This document shows positions 1 through 11,000 of a stretch of DNA of 64,000 nt, in pieces; within the stretch, counting starts at the first letter, position 1; the number at the start of each line of letters is the position of its first letter. Source of the stretch: Blattamonas nauphoetae (lineage: Eukaryota; Preaxostyla; Oxymonadida); assembly GCA_033064195.1 (NCBI GenBank), contig JARBJD010000223.1, positions 59,275 to 123,274 of the forward strand. Reading direction: 5' to 3'. Below the pieces are notes generated by a model that had not been told where the DNA came from, ran no database searches, and saw only the letters and a program-made list of their open reading frames with translations. Both the position numbers and the translations under genes were made by a program.

Positions 1-838
1 GCAAAACACTAATGTGCGTCCCAAAAATTCATTTTTTGCCCAATTACCGTTCTTTATTTCAGTAGACAAGAAATAGGGAAATTATTGAATTTTAAGTTCG
101 ATCGCGTTCGATATCGTCCTTTTTTGTTGAAGACAATAGTGCACACTTTTTGTCACAGAATCTGTTCGAAAACAGAGAAACGATGGAAAACTACATAAAA
201 CGCTCATTCTGTGTGAGAGAACCAACACAAAGACATCTATTGTAGAAAAAGACACGAAAAGTTCTGAATGGCAAAATCAACAATCATGATGAATTTAGTC
301 TTCAAGATTGGCGGAACATGTCTAACAGAGGTGCTTTGAGGTATCTCTTGATTCAAAACGGTATTTGATGGGAATTAGAGGAAGAGTAGGGCGAACAAAG
401 AGTCAGTGCCCGTTTGTGATCTATAAGACGAGAAATTTGTGAAAAAAGTTCCGATCGCGAGTGAAAACTGGAGAAAATATCACACAGTGCAAGTGTACAG
501 ATTGTCTTCTGGCTGTGAGAAACAATCTGTCTCGCCTCAAAAAAGTGCTGAGTGTCTGTCAGTGTGAACGAAATATATGACACAAACCAGGAGAATCACA
601 TGTAATGCACGGTATTAGGTCGGTTCAATCACGAATCTGACAAATGAATACCGTGTGATGAAGAAGGAGTCACCTGAACTTGGAATCTGGAAAAAAGTGA
701 GTGAAAATGGGAAAATCTGGTAATTCAAACCTTTAACGGGGAGAGAGAGGATGTTTATGTGAACTCTGCTGTTTTCTTTACGATATATAGAGTGGGGATG
801 GAGATAAAACGGAGGCGACCTTTCATTTAGAATCGCCC
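1..838 (-). mobile_element. 860-bp MITE-like repeat, copy 1 (edge-truncated)
   Basis: Non-coding repeat that is the mirror image of 7150-8009: base 1 pairs with 7987 and base 838 with 7150. The window edge therefore removes only about 22 outer bases. The right end reads CCTTTCATTTAGAATCGCCC, the reverse of the GGGCGATTCT start of the other copy, which defines short terminal inverted repeats. The two copies have the same length but have visibly diverged, so neither insertion is very recent. Short ORFs inside match between copies only because the DNA matches; I see no transposase. Confidence 0.8.
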
Positions 839-2234
839 AAGTTCAGGTGACGTAAGACTGGAATTGGAGGTTGTTCTATTTCCCTTGTTCTGTTGTGTTT
901 TCAAAATCATAATTGAACCTGAACAGGGTTGTCGGGCCCATCGAAGTGACTTAAGTCGTTAAAAAATGACTTAGTAGTAAGAAGTAGGGAGAAACGACTT
1001 ACTACTAAGTTCTGAAATTTGTAAGATCACTTTTGAGCAAAACATAGTGCTATTTTCGATGAAATGAGATGATCGTGACAAAAAAATGACATTTCTGACG
1101 TTGTATTGTGCTTCTGGGCGATGGGGAAGAGGAAACAGACAGATCAGTGAGTAGGGTTGAAGCGAAACTGAAGAAAGGGAAGAAGGGAAAGAAATACTCT
1201 ACCGAACATAAAACATACACAAAACAGGAAATAACGGGCGAGAATAAACGAAATAATGCAAAGTCTGTCGATGAGAACTCCGTATCCCCCGACCAGAAAG
1301 ACGATACTCGAAGAAAAACCACTTGTCAGTCGTGGTCTGGTCTGTCTCGAACATACTCTGGAAGTGATGTCTTACAAGGTGATCATCGATCGAAATCTTT
1401 GAATAATAGTTACTGAACTCACTACTGTGAAAAAAGCAAGTCGGTGGAACAGTCTTCGAGTCTAACCAGGAAGAATGGGAGAGTTTCATGTTTGTGTCTA
1501 GAGATTGCGTTTTTGTCAAGTCTGTCCTCCCGCTCTGTCAGAAACAGCAAATTGAATGTAGATTGGCCTGTTAAGCTGTGTCCAGTCGAGGTGGCAATGT
1601 CCAGTCCAATGTCCAGTCTCCTATTTAGGAGCCGAGGGAGTTCAAAAAACCGGGCAATGGGTGAAATCCATGTCATTGCAACAAAATGACTCGAAACTAC
1701 AAGGGAAGGTGTTCTGTGGGCAGATTAGAGATATTTCAGCAGATTGAGGTCAATTGTGTCCGGAGAACTTTATTATCGGATGGAAATGGGATGATCATTC
1801 CAAACCACATCCTTTTCTCCGCGAATTATCAATTCTACAAACATATTCTTGCAGCAATGATCTCAAAGATGGAATAATTGACACAAGGCAAAACAGTGTG
1901 ATTAGTGACGAATTAAGTGAAAAGAAGACAAAAGATACGGCAGCCGACCTTCAGCTTGTTGTGATTCTTCTGAATTTCCTTCGACGATTGGCTCAGTCTA
2001 TTTTAGGGCTGGTTGAGATCTTACAAACATCAACAGCGCGTCTATGTATGACCAAAAAAGAGGAGGTGAGACCGTTAACAAGTGTGATCATGATTTAGTG
2101 GGAGTTCTTGAGGAAAGCGATTGTGAAGAATTCCCGGTTGAAGAAGCTGTGTTCAACGACGTTGACTTCGTTGGAGCATTGTCGTGTGGGGGAAATGTTG
2201 AATTCTGGAGGTTAAGGAGAAAAGAGAAGAAGGA

Positions 2235-2715
2235 TCAATGTGGAGAATGTGAAAGAGTATGAAGAACGGAGATATCTCTTGAGAGGACAATGAAGATGAG
2301 ATGAAATTTCTGGGAATTCATTCTGACAAACCTTGTATCGATGATAAATTCTTCTCTTCCATTGTTTTCGTAAAGTATTTCATTGTCCTGAATTTTCGGT
2401 TCTTCTTTCTTCTCGACTTGTTTTGTTGATTCCTTATTTACTTCACCGATTGATTCGGCCATCGTTTGATCAGTTAGAGTTACAACAAGTGCAACAGTGT
2501 GTTCTTGTTCAATCTTGTTCTGGCTGGGTTCTGGAGACTTCACTTCCTTTGGAATCACAACTGTCTTCGAATCTTTCTTCTCAACATCTGATTCCATATT
2601 CCTAGCTACCATCTCCTCTGATTCTTGCCTCTTCGCCTCGGCCTGTTTCGCGATCTGTTCAAATCTCCCCTTAACTCCCGATCTATATGTCGAATGTGAA
2701 GATATGAATGAGGAG
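2235..2715 (-). pseudogene. captured coding fragment inside hAT 1 (charged, cytoskeletal-like)
   Basis: Minus-strand reading frame starting near 2715 with RSGVKGRFEQIAKQAEAKRQ, then a Glu/Lys-rich stretch to about 2300. The phrase resembles the charged helical segments of actin-binding proteins such as cortactin or drebrin relatives, but the match is weak and from memory. It has no resemblance to a hAT transposase. Nothing upstream supplies a start domain, so it is best read as a piece of host exon picked up by the transposon. It could also be a chance open frame. Confidence 0.4.
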
Positions 2716-3481
2716 GGTCAAATACGATGAAAAATGTCAAAAAATGAATAAGCAAGAGATGCAAACCGATGGCAACAGATCTCCCATCCTAGTGCATATT
2801 GGGGAACAATATGCCCGTCGTCTTGGAGGTTCCCTTTGAAAATACTCTGAGTCCATTTTCTACCAATTCGATGACAGTTGTTCATTTCTTCTCAGAGGAG
2901 AAGACGTACGACAGTTCGATCGTGTTGACTTTTCGCTTGTGGATGAATGAGCACACTGTTCCTGCAAGAGATGGAGAGAAAAAGTGAAGGAAGTGGCTAG
3001 AAATTGAAAATAAAGAGAGAAAACACTATCAACGGCGACTCAAACTGTTCTGAGTTTGGTCACATCCAGGGGCAGCAAAATGTAGAGATGAAGGCACTAC
3101 CTCGCTCAAACAAAGTGATGAGGTCTAAGACTAATCAAAAAAGTGAGAGATGGGTGGTAATATCACACCAACATCGAAATGGAGACGCAACTGTGACCCT
3201 TTATAGATGTCGATTGGACATCCAGGACTGGATGTCCAATCGGACAGTCCATTTTTGCCGACTCTTTGAAAACTTCAAAAACGGTATGCACTAATTGAGA
3301 AGACATCAGAACAAAAGTATCAGCGAAATGTCCAATGACATCCAATGACGTCCAATGGTGGGTGGATCAAGCAACTCGTCACTAGAAGAAGAGTATCATC
3401 GGATTCTCACCATTTCGCTGATTTTTAACAGACTATTCTCATTTTCAAGTGAAAGGAAACAAATATATGGAATGAGAGTAA

Positions 3482-4077
3482 TAGTGGCGTCACCAATACG
3501 TTCCATGTCAACAATTCGTGCTTTTTTCTGGATTTGTCACTTTTGGTCAAACTAAGAAAAAAATAAAATTTTAGCATTTTCCTCCCACTGGATCCCGAGA
3601 AAACCTCACAATACTTTATACAACGAAACGCCACACATTTTCCTAACATTTGACGATCATTTTTCAAGAACCAGACATCCGTTTGAGACCGAAGAAAAAG
3701 CATTATTGTCGTAAACATATCGATAAAAGATGCTCAAAAAAATAAAAATTTTTGTCCCATGAAATTTTTCTGGGCGAAAAACAGCCTTTTTTCATATCTT
3801 CCCCGATACCCAACATTTTTGTTCCATTTTTTATTCAAAATGTTCATTTCACCAAACAAACGTTTTTTTGGAAAATTTCATCAAAATCGGTTCACAGGTT
3901 GTGAAGTTATGACGAGAACACATGAAAAAAGTGGTTGAAAAGAGCAATTGTGAGGATTTTTTGGGATCCAGTGAGAGGAAAATTCTAAAATTTTATTTTT
4001 TTCTTAGTTTGACCAAAAGTGATAATTCCAGAAAAAAGCACGCATTGTTGACATGGAACGTATTGGTGACTCCACTA
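3482..4077. mobile_element. 596-bp TIR element nested in hAT 1
   Basis: Begins TAGTGGCGTCACCAATACG and ends in the reverse complement of a near-identical sequence. The arms (about 3482-3615 and 3944-4077) match closely over roughly 130 bp. It is flanked by TAA at 3479-3481 and 4078-4080. The 3-bp T-N-A duplication resembles the TWA preference of PIF/Harbinger elements. AT-rich centre, no coding capacity. Confidence 0.8.
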
Positions 4078-4591
4078 TAAAATGAACAGGATCAAAATTG
4101 AATATCCAATCGAAGTCAATTGTCCAGTCCAACGCTGGCACCGTCCAATCCAATTAACATGCCAAAATGTAGAGGACTCTGTGATTGAACTTACAATGAA
4201 AGATTCTCTTCATTCAGATCATGATCTGACCCACACATACATTTTCGTATTGGCACAAATAACCTCTCTTGGACCGTAACGATGTTTACTCATAAGACAT
4301 TGGATTCTTATCGGAGAGCAATACTTTTGTGCACGATTTGAGATTCTGTCGACGAACGGTTGTTGTTTTCACTTTGATCCAGACCACAAAAAGTGGGAAA
4401 AGAGTGAAATTCCTTACTTTTGATTTTTAACGACTTAGTCTTAAGTCACGAGAAAAAAGCGAAAAGTAAGTCAAATTCCTTACTACTAAGTCATTCCGAC
4501 AACACTGAACCTGAACGTCCCATTCTGAAACTTCTATCATCTCGTCTGGAGATAACCGTCATCTGGATTTGTCCTTGAACTATTCTCTGTC

Positions 4592-6794
4592 ATGCTCTCT
4601 GTGTTAATATGCCTCATTCATGCTGGGTTGATTGACAGTCTCTTCAAGGGACCGTCGGTACCAAAACATCATCTCGGTGTCCATCCAGATTGTCTGTTTC
4701 TTCTGTTCCAAATTGGGGATTTTTGACCTTTTTCATATGTTTAGTGTATGGTTTATATTCGAACGAAACATTCACATGTCTGGACGGGAGCAAAACGTGT
4801 GAACCAGAATCATCTCATTTTCCTCTCAATTCTTGAATTCCTTTTTATTTGTGGATTCCTCCTCCGATATACTCTCATTACATTCTATTTTCTTGCTATC
4901 CTCATGTAGAATCCCGATTTCGAGAGTGAACGATGACATTTGTGATTGCGCTGATGGAAGCGATGAACCTGGAACTTCAGCATGCCAAAACGGTCAATTT
5001 TGGTGCCTAAACGGAGATGTATATGGAAAGAAGGAGAAACATGGAGACCGCTCCTTAGGATTCTATATTTCATCATCTCGAGTTGGAGACGGGATCGCTG
5101 GTGTGTTTCTCTGATTTGTTGTAACCCTAGAGCATTTGTGTTATGTTCTTCTGGTTCAATATGCACTTTTACCACCCGTTTGATGCGCTTTCTCAGATTG
5201 TTGTGATGCTAGCGATGAAACACAAACACCACGTTCGTTATCCACGGGAGAAAGAAAAGATTGTGAGCGAGTTGTGGATGAGAAAAGAAAGGAAGTGAAC
5301 GAGATGCTGAAACAAATCGAGTCATTTCCTCCGTCACAGCCGTCGTTAGCAGCAACCTATTTCCGTTCGATTGCTCAGACGCTTATGAACGAGAATTGGG
5401 GACAAAACGGTTTGTAATTGATACAGTAATGTCTATTTCTCTATGTGTTTCCTTCATTTTCCCACTTTAGACACAAAATCATCATTTTTCTCGAAACTTT
5501 CATCAAAACTTCTTTCTCCTTTGAAAAATCGGAAGAAGAATCGAACGAATGCTGACGACTTTGAAAGACATTTGGGGTGGATTCAGGAAGTTGAAACCCC
5601 AGCAGAGCTCTGCCTCGGCCAATATATAGGAGAATCTCTAAGTCTCCCAAAATCAGAGTTTGCTCCTTCCATCACCCATTTATTGTCATTTTCTGTTGAT
5701 ATGTCGGTCTCATTCATGCTTTCTTCCATTCGTCATATTGAATCTCTTCGTATCATGTTCAGGAATCGAGATGCTGAAAAAGCCAATCTCCGCCCGTTTC
5801 TTGGTCTGACAATGACGCAGCGACACACTCATACGGATTAGTCTGCTCATTATTTCCGTCATCTGTGACTTTCCTTTTCTTTGTGGTTGCTATTATCTCT
5901 CAGCAAGTATTCACATTTTCAAGTCGATCCACCTGCTCTGATGTACTTGAAACTTGGAACGAACAATGAAGAGGCGATGGTGGAGCTGAAATGTGGATTG
6001 TCTGAGCCAACCCTTGCTCTCTCAAATGAACATTCCACGCAATCTCCCAAACTGGTTTTCACTGGATTCTTCCAACATATTGTTCAATTATATTCTCCAT
6101 CTCGTCCCCTCCTGATGATTTGTAAATATTTCAGGTTCTGACAACGCCTTGTGTCTGCCATCCATCATTGCAGGCATCGTTGACTTCAACCCTCAGTGCT
6201 TTCCTAACGGCGGCGCCAAACTCAGCCCCGTTTCACAACATCACTCGCCTCTTTTCAAACCCTCCACAGGTGCTAGCAGCCGTTCCAGGAGGATGGGTTT
6301 GTCATTTCCCACTTTTTTTTAAATTCTCGTCCATCGCCTGAATCACGTTGTTTCATTGTCTCTGTTCTTTCACTGTTTATCCCTTGCTCTTTATATCTTC
6401 ACAGACACTGAACCAAACGGAAACAGACCTCTTCAAGCAGGATCTCGCATCGTTCAAAGAAGAGATGAAAACAGACGGAGGAAAGAAGATGACAGAACTA
6501 ATGGAAGAAGAAAGAGAAGAAGAAGAACGGAAAGAACAGGAAAGAGAAGAGCGGAGGAGACAGGACGAAGAGCGTCGACTGAAACGAGAAGAGGAGTTCA
6601 AGAAACGGGAAGAGGAGGAGCGGTTGAGAAAGGAGGAAGAAGAAGCAGCAAGACTGCAAGCAGAGGACGGAAAGGACATCAACACGCAAGATCTTCCTCC
6701 GCTTGACACAAAAATTGAAGAAGCAGAACAAAACACTCCTGTTGCCTCGATCGACGAACAAGAGCCCATCGAGGAACAGAAAGTGGAATTATAG
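4592..6794 (+). CDS. PRKCSH: glucosidase II beta subunit-like protein (ER glucose trimming)
   Basis: Regulatory and targeting subunit of ER glucosidase II, which removes glucose from N-glycans. The ATG at 4592 opens a signal-peptide-like start ([18 protein letters not shown]). Clear GT-AG introns join 4592-4691, 4745-4796, 4910-5100, 5197-5409 and an exon from 5471. The joined product reads [15 protein letters not shown], then [20 protein letters not shown], the diagnostic Cys/Asp-rich GIIb-N motif, followed by a second motif [12 protein letters not shown]. Boundaries between about 5690 and 6140 are less certain. After 5900 comes an MRH-like remnant (VELKCG). The last intron is 6297-6404, and the final exon is a long Glu/Arg-rich coiled coil. 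The C-terminus is KVEL, close to the KDEL/HDEL ER-retention signal, which supports the TAG stop. The acidic helix follows the MRH-like region here; in animals it precedes it. Confidence 0.88.
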
Positions 6795-7149
6795 GCAGTC
6801 TTGGTGCAGAGAGATCATAATACCGAGGGGTAATGGAGAGGAAACGACGAAAACCAGTCTTATTTGGATGGGTGGACATCCGTGTGATGACTTTCTTCAT
6901 TGGCAGAGGGGATTCTTCCCATTTCACTGAAATAGCTTTTGGAATCTGACTGTCTCCTACACGCAACTCAAGAAAAAAGACAACGTGTGAGCCAAATTCC
7001 ATTTTTGTGGGTTAGATCTTGGTTTAATCATTCATTGTTTTTTATTTCACTCATTGATTCAATTGAGGCCTGTTTCTCTCGAATACTCTGTAAAAATGAA
7101 GAACTCCGAGTGGTATAATAGTGTTTGATCTCGCAAAAACAACAAATTT
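6795..7149. other. 3' flank of the glucosidase II beta gene
   Basis: About 350 bp between the PRKCSH-like stop and the second 860-bp repeat. No coding region, RNA gene or repeat is apparent. The 4-bp ATTT duplication of the neighbouring repeat occupies 7146-7149. Confidence 0.5.
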
Positions 7150-8009
7150 GGGCGATTCTGAATGAAAGGACGCGTGCGTTACAACTCCGTCAACATTTGA
7201 AAGATCGTTGAGAAAGCTATTCATCTCCCAGGAACAATCAAAATCTCCATCTTGAAGGTTTATATTATCTCTTTTTTTCATTTTCACTCACTTTTCTACA
7301 AATTCAAAGATCAGGTGACTCATTCTCCATCAAACAACTTTAATCGGTCAGATCGATGATTGAACCGACCTTATACCGTGTATTGCATGCGATTCTTTTG
7401 GTTTGTGTCATTTATTTCGTTCACATTGACAGACACTCAGCACTTTTTTCAGGTGAGACGGATCGAGTCTAACAGGCAGAAAACAATCTGGCCTGTTCAC
7501 CTATCTGATGCTTTCTCCTGTTTTCACTCGATCATGTATCTTTTGTCATGAATTTCTCATCTTATAGATCACAAACTGACACGGACTTGTTGATCGTCCT
7601 CCTTGTCCTCTAATTCAGATCAATCTCAATTTCCCTTCACTTTATATCTCAAACCACCTTAATTGGATATGTCTCTCCAATTCTTAAGTCTAAATTCATC
7701 AATCTTGTCGAATCTTCCGATCCGCACTTTTCACGTCTTTTTCTTCAATAGATGTATTTGTATTGGTTCTCTCACATAGAATAGGGTTTTTACGTTGTTT
7801 TACATCATTTCTCCATTTTTCAACTTGTTCTGTGATAAAAAGTGTGCAAAAGTGTCCGGATCAAAAAATGGCTTTATCGAACGCGATCCTACTTGAAATC
7901 CAGTAATTCACTCTTTTTCTGTCGACTAAACAGATGAACGGTAATTGTGCAAAAAATGATTTTTTGGGACGCACCATAGTGTTTTGCGACCTTTCAAAGA
8001 GAATCGCCC
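7150..8009 (+). mobile_element. 860-bp MITE-like repeat, copy 2 (complete)
   Basis: Full-length partner of 1-838 in opposite orientation. Termini are GGGCGATTCT...TGAAAGG and its inverse, flanked by ATTT at 7146-7149 and 8010-8013. The right duplication overlaps the stop codon (8013-8015) of the phosphoesterase gene, so this copy forms that gene's immediate 3' end and could supply its polyadenylation region. No coding capacity seen. Confidence 0.82.
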
Positions 8010-8012
8010 ATT

Positions 8013-11000
8013 TCAACATTTCCAATAATTCTTGATATAGACTTTCATTGTATCCCGTGTCGATATTTTCGTCTTCTTCATTGCATATTTCCCAGGCGCA
8101 ATCGTCTTCAAGCAGGCGAGTGCTTGCGTCATTGAACCTTTGTCCATGAACACATCATATGTCGCTGTGTCTGTGATCGTCCCCTTCGTCATGAACTTGT
8201 TTTCTTTGAACAGACCATTCGACACCACCCCATCCATCTCCTCATCGTGTTCCACTCCATCCTCGTTTGGAGAATCAGAGTTCGACGTGGCCAGTGTAGC
8301 CGCCCACAACTTCTTCAGATGTGCTCCCGTCATGCCCAGAATGGCTTGGTGTTCGTAAGCCATCGGATCTGTGTTGTACACGTCATCTTTCAGCACCGTG
8401 CCTGCATACAGGCTGTCTGAAGATTGTGAAGAGAATTATTAAGAATGAAAAAAGAAATCAGAAGGAGAAGACACACATCGCATATTCGCTTGTTGGATGT
8501 AGACGGTAGTGACAGCGTTTGGCACAGATTCGACATTTTCCCCATTTGCTGTCGTGACATTTGCGCGTTTCGGGCCAGACTTGGGATATATTGTATCCAC
8601 CAACAATCTGTAGATCGAATCCGCGTCTGCAGCTGACGCAGAGCTCGAATATTTCTTTGGGGCACACCCCATTTTGTTTAGGAGACCGAACGCATTCAGT
8701 CGAGTTTGGATTGTGGACTTGATTTTTGTGCCGGCTGCAGTGTTCCAATTGGCTGCGGACACGCCTGCTTCAGCTTGGAGCAACGCGACGTTGGTTTCGA
8801 GGTACTTTTGGGTGAATGTGGCCATGTCCAGGCCGCTTGCCACTCCGCCATTGAATTCGGTCAGTTCAGCAAAATTAGAAGTGGCGGAAGCTGTTTTTGG
8901 AAGGGTAAACTTCAAGATCCCGATTTTGTTGAAATAACGCCCACTTTCCATCGCGAATGCCTCCGTGTCCAGTTTCTGGGTTCGCTCCTGATGGGAATGG
9001 CCCGTCAGGAAGATAATTGGGAGTTTTGGCTTCTTTAAGCGAAGGACTTTCTTGATATTGGCGATGTGGGTGTGGTCAGTGTTGATGTGGCACAGAACGA
9101 CGACTGCGCGGATGTCTGGCCTTGCCATTGCTCGAACAAACCATTCTTCGTTCAGGAAGGCGGTTACACCTGTAACTTTCACTTTTTTCTGAACATTAGC
9201 GATATTGTAGGTAAATCCAAGAATGAGGATTCGGCCATTTCCTTCCCCAAGGCTCATGGTTCGGAAATTGTTTCCAAGTTTCTTGCCTGTTGGAACATAT
9301 ACAGCCTGACCAGCGAGGTACCTGTGAAAAGTGAGAAAGAAAGCAAATGGTAATGAGTATGTCGAAAAGAGGAGAAAAATGGAGGGATGAGATCGGAGAA
9401 GTCACTCCCGTAAAGGCGACTTTGGTTGTCATTATATTGACCATATACGTCCGAAAAGAAGGTGGAAATGAAATAAGACGTCGATACTTTCCCTCGTGAG
9501 CAGGTTGGAATGTGCTGACAATGTGATCCACGCTTTTGTCGTATTTGATGTCGTGGTTGCCGTTCACAAGACCGTCGTAGGGGATATCTTTCATAATGTT
9601 GAAAACCTCAATTCCTCTGGTTCCATTATAGTCGCTTAGGCCAGTTCCCTGAGGAGAGTCGATTAGTGTGCGAAAAGAGACAGACCTCGATCATGTCACC
9701 AGTGTCGAAAGCAAAGACGGCCTCGTTCGATGCCTTATTCTTCTTTCGATTAGGCATGGGCAGCGGTCGGTCCGACTGCTCGTCGACCGACCGACTACTT
9801 TTCGGGAGGATCAACCCCTTTTCTCCGAGCTGTTTTTCATGTCTGTTCAGATTGTCTCTATTACCAAAATATTCGCTAAATACGACATATGTGAGTGTGT
9901 GAGAAGATAAAATGAGCAGATAATTGTTGTCTTGTGAATTAAAGGGGAGAATTGGTGTTGTGTTCCCTCACTCATCCTCTCCTCTTCATCCGCCTTCCTT
10001 GGAATCTTCTCTATATCCTCCATCTGCAGGCGATCTTGTTCTTCTTTTAACATTGCGAATTCCCCTCTTTCTGTCGATGTTCTTCCCTTCGGCTGTCCAT
10101 CGTGTCCTTCTCTCGAATCTGCAGACACACCACTACAACATCCTTCTTCGTCTCTCGGAACACGGAATCCCAAGAACACTCAGGTCAGCACTTCTTCAGC
10201 TGCGCCATGTTAGGCGAGCGGTCTGAAGGGAAGAGGGAGAGTGCTGGTTGAACAGCTTCCTACTTACTCTTCCCTCTTCCTTCACATTCCCCAGCATCCA
10301 CCCCAGCTCCTTCTTGAACGTCCCAACACTCCCTTCTGATCTGTACAGCGCTTCAGCCACAGTACTGTTGGAACAGAACAGGTGTTTCGAGAAAGCGCGG
10401 TCAAAACACCTTTCCCAAGGACGAGCACATCAAGGACATGATACCCCGCTTTTGGGTCAGAAATGGGGTTATTAGAAGCCGCATCGCGTGTGACGGGCAC
10501 AGTGTCGACAGCGCGGCGATGGATAAAAGGGACATCGAAACTTGAACGAAGGATAGGAGGAGCTCACCCAGAATTGTCTTTAAGAAGCCTGAAAGAACAT
10601 GTGGCTGCTTTTGAACAACTCTAAATCTCTTTTCTTTGGTATTTCCCTCGCAGCTCGTCGATCGTTGATTTGGATGGAGAGATTCTGAAAATACCCTCCA
10701 ACAGGACTGTCCCTTGTGAGAACAGTTGTTTTATTGGCTGAGATACGATGTTGATGCGACTTTTGGATCCGCTGCAGGTGGAGTAGTTGGAATTCTGGAC
10801 TAATGTATAGAGTGTTGAGATTGCTTGTTACAGCTTGGATTGACGAATGAACGTTGTGATGGATGTAGCTTGAAGTGTAGTGGGGATGAATTGAATGTAC
10901 TTCGAGTTGAAATGGTGGGGTTGTGGAGGTGACGATACAGTCGTCATAACCGACCAAGAATGTTGGGAGCAGGAGGATGTCCACAGCTTGTTCTCTGCAC

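Larger units (their letters stand above)
924..4507. mobile_element. hAT-type DNA transposon 1, non-autonomous
   Basis: Ends are CAGGGTTGTCGG and CCGACAACACTG, the CAG...CTG type typical of hAT elements. They are flanked by a perfect 8-bp target duplication AACCTGAA at 916-923 and 4508-4515. Subterminal motifs GACTTAGTAGTAAG and relatives repeat in both orientations near both ends (about 940-1010 and 4425-4495), as expected for transposase binding sites. No long ORF or hAT dimerisation domain is visible in 3.6 kb. A host-like coding piece lies at about 2235-2715 and a smaller element is nested at 3482-4077. The right end is 84 bp upstream of the glucosidase II beta start codon, so the element probably replaces or displaces that gene's upstream region. 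Confidence 0.88.

Noticed and set aside
6377-6769. Minus-strand Ser-rich frames opposite the PRKCSH acidic exon and similar frames opposite the coiled coils at 35.4-35.9 kb
   Set aside because: Antisense of Glu/Arg-rich codons is stop-poor and Ser/Leu-rich; no independent signal.
1-8009. One 8-kb transposon with 838-bp terminal inverted repeats
   Set aside because: The right repeat has its own short inverted ends and its own ATTT duplication at both sides. The pair is better read as two separate 860-bp elements in opposite orientation.
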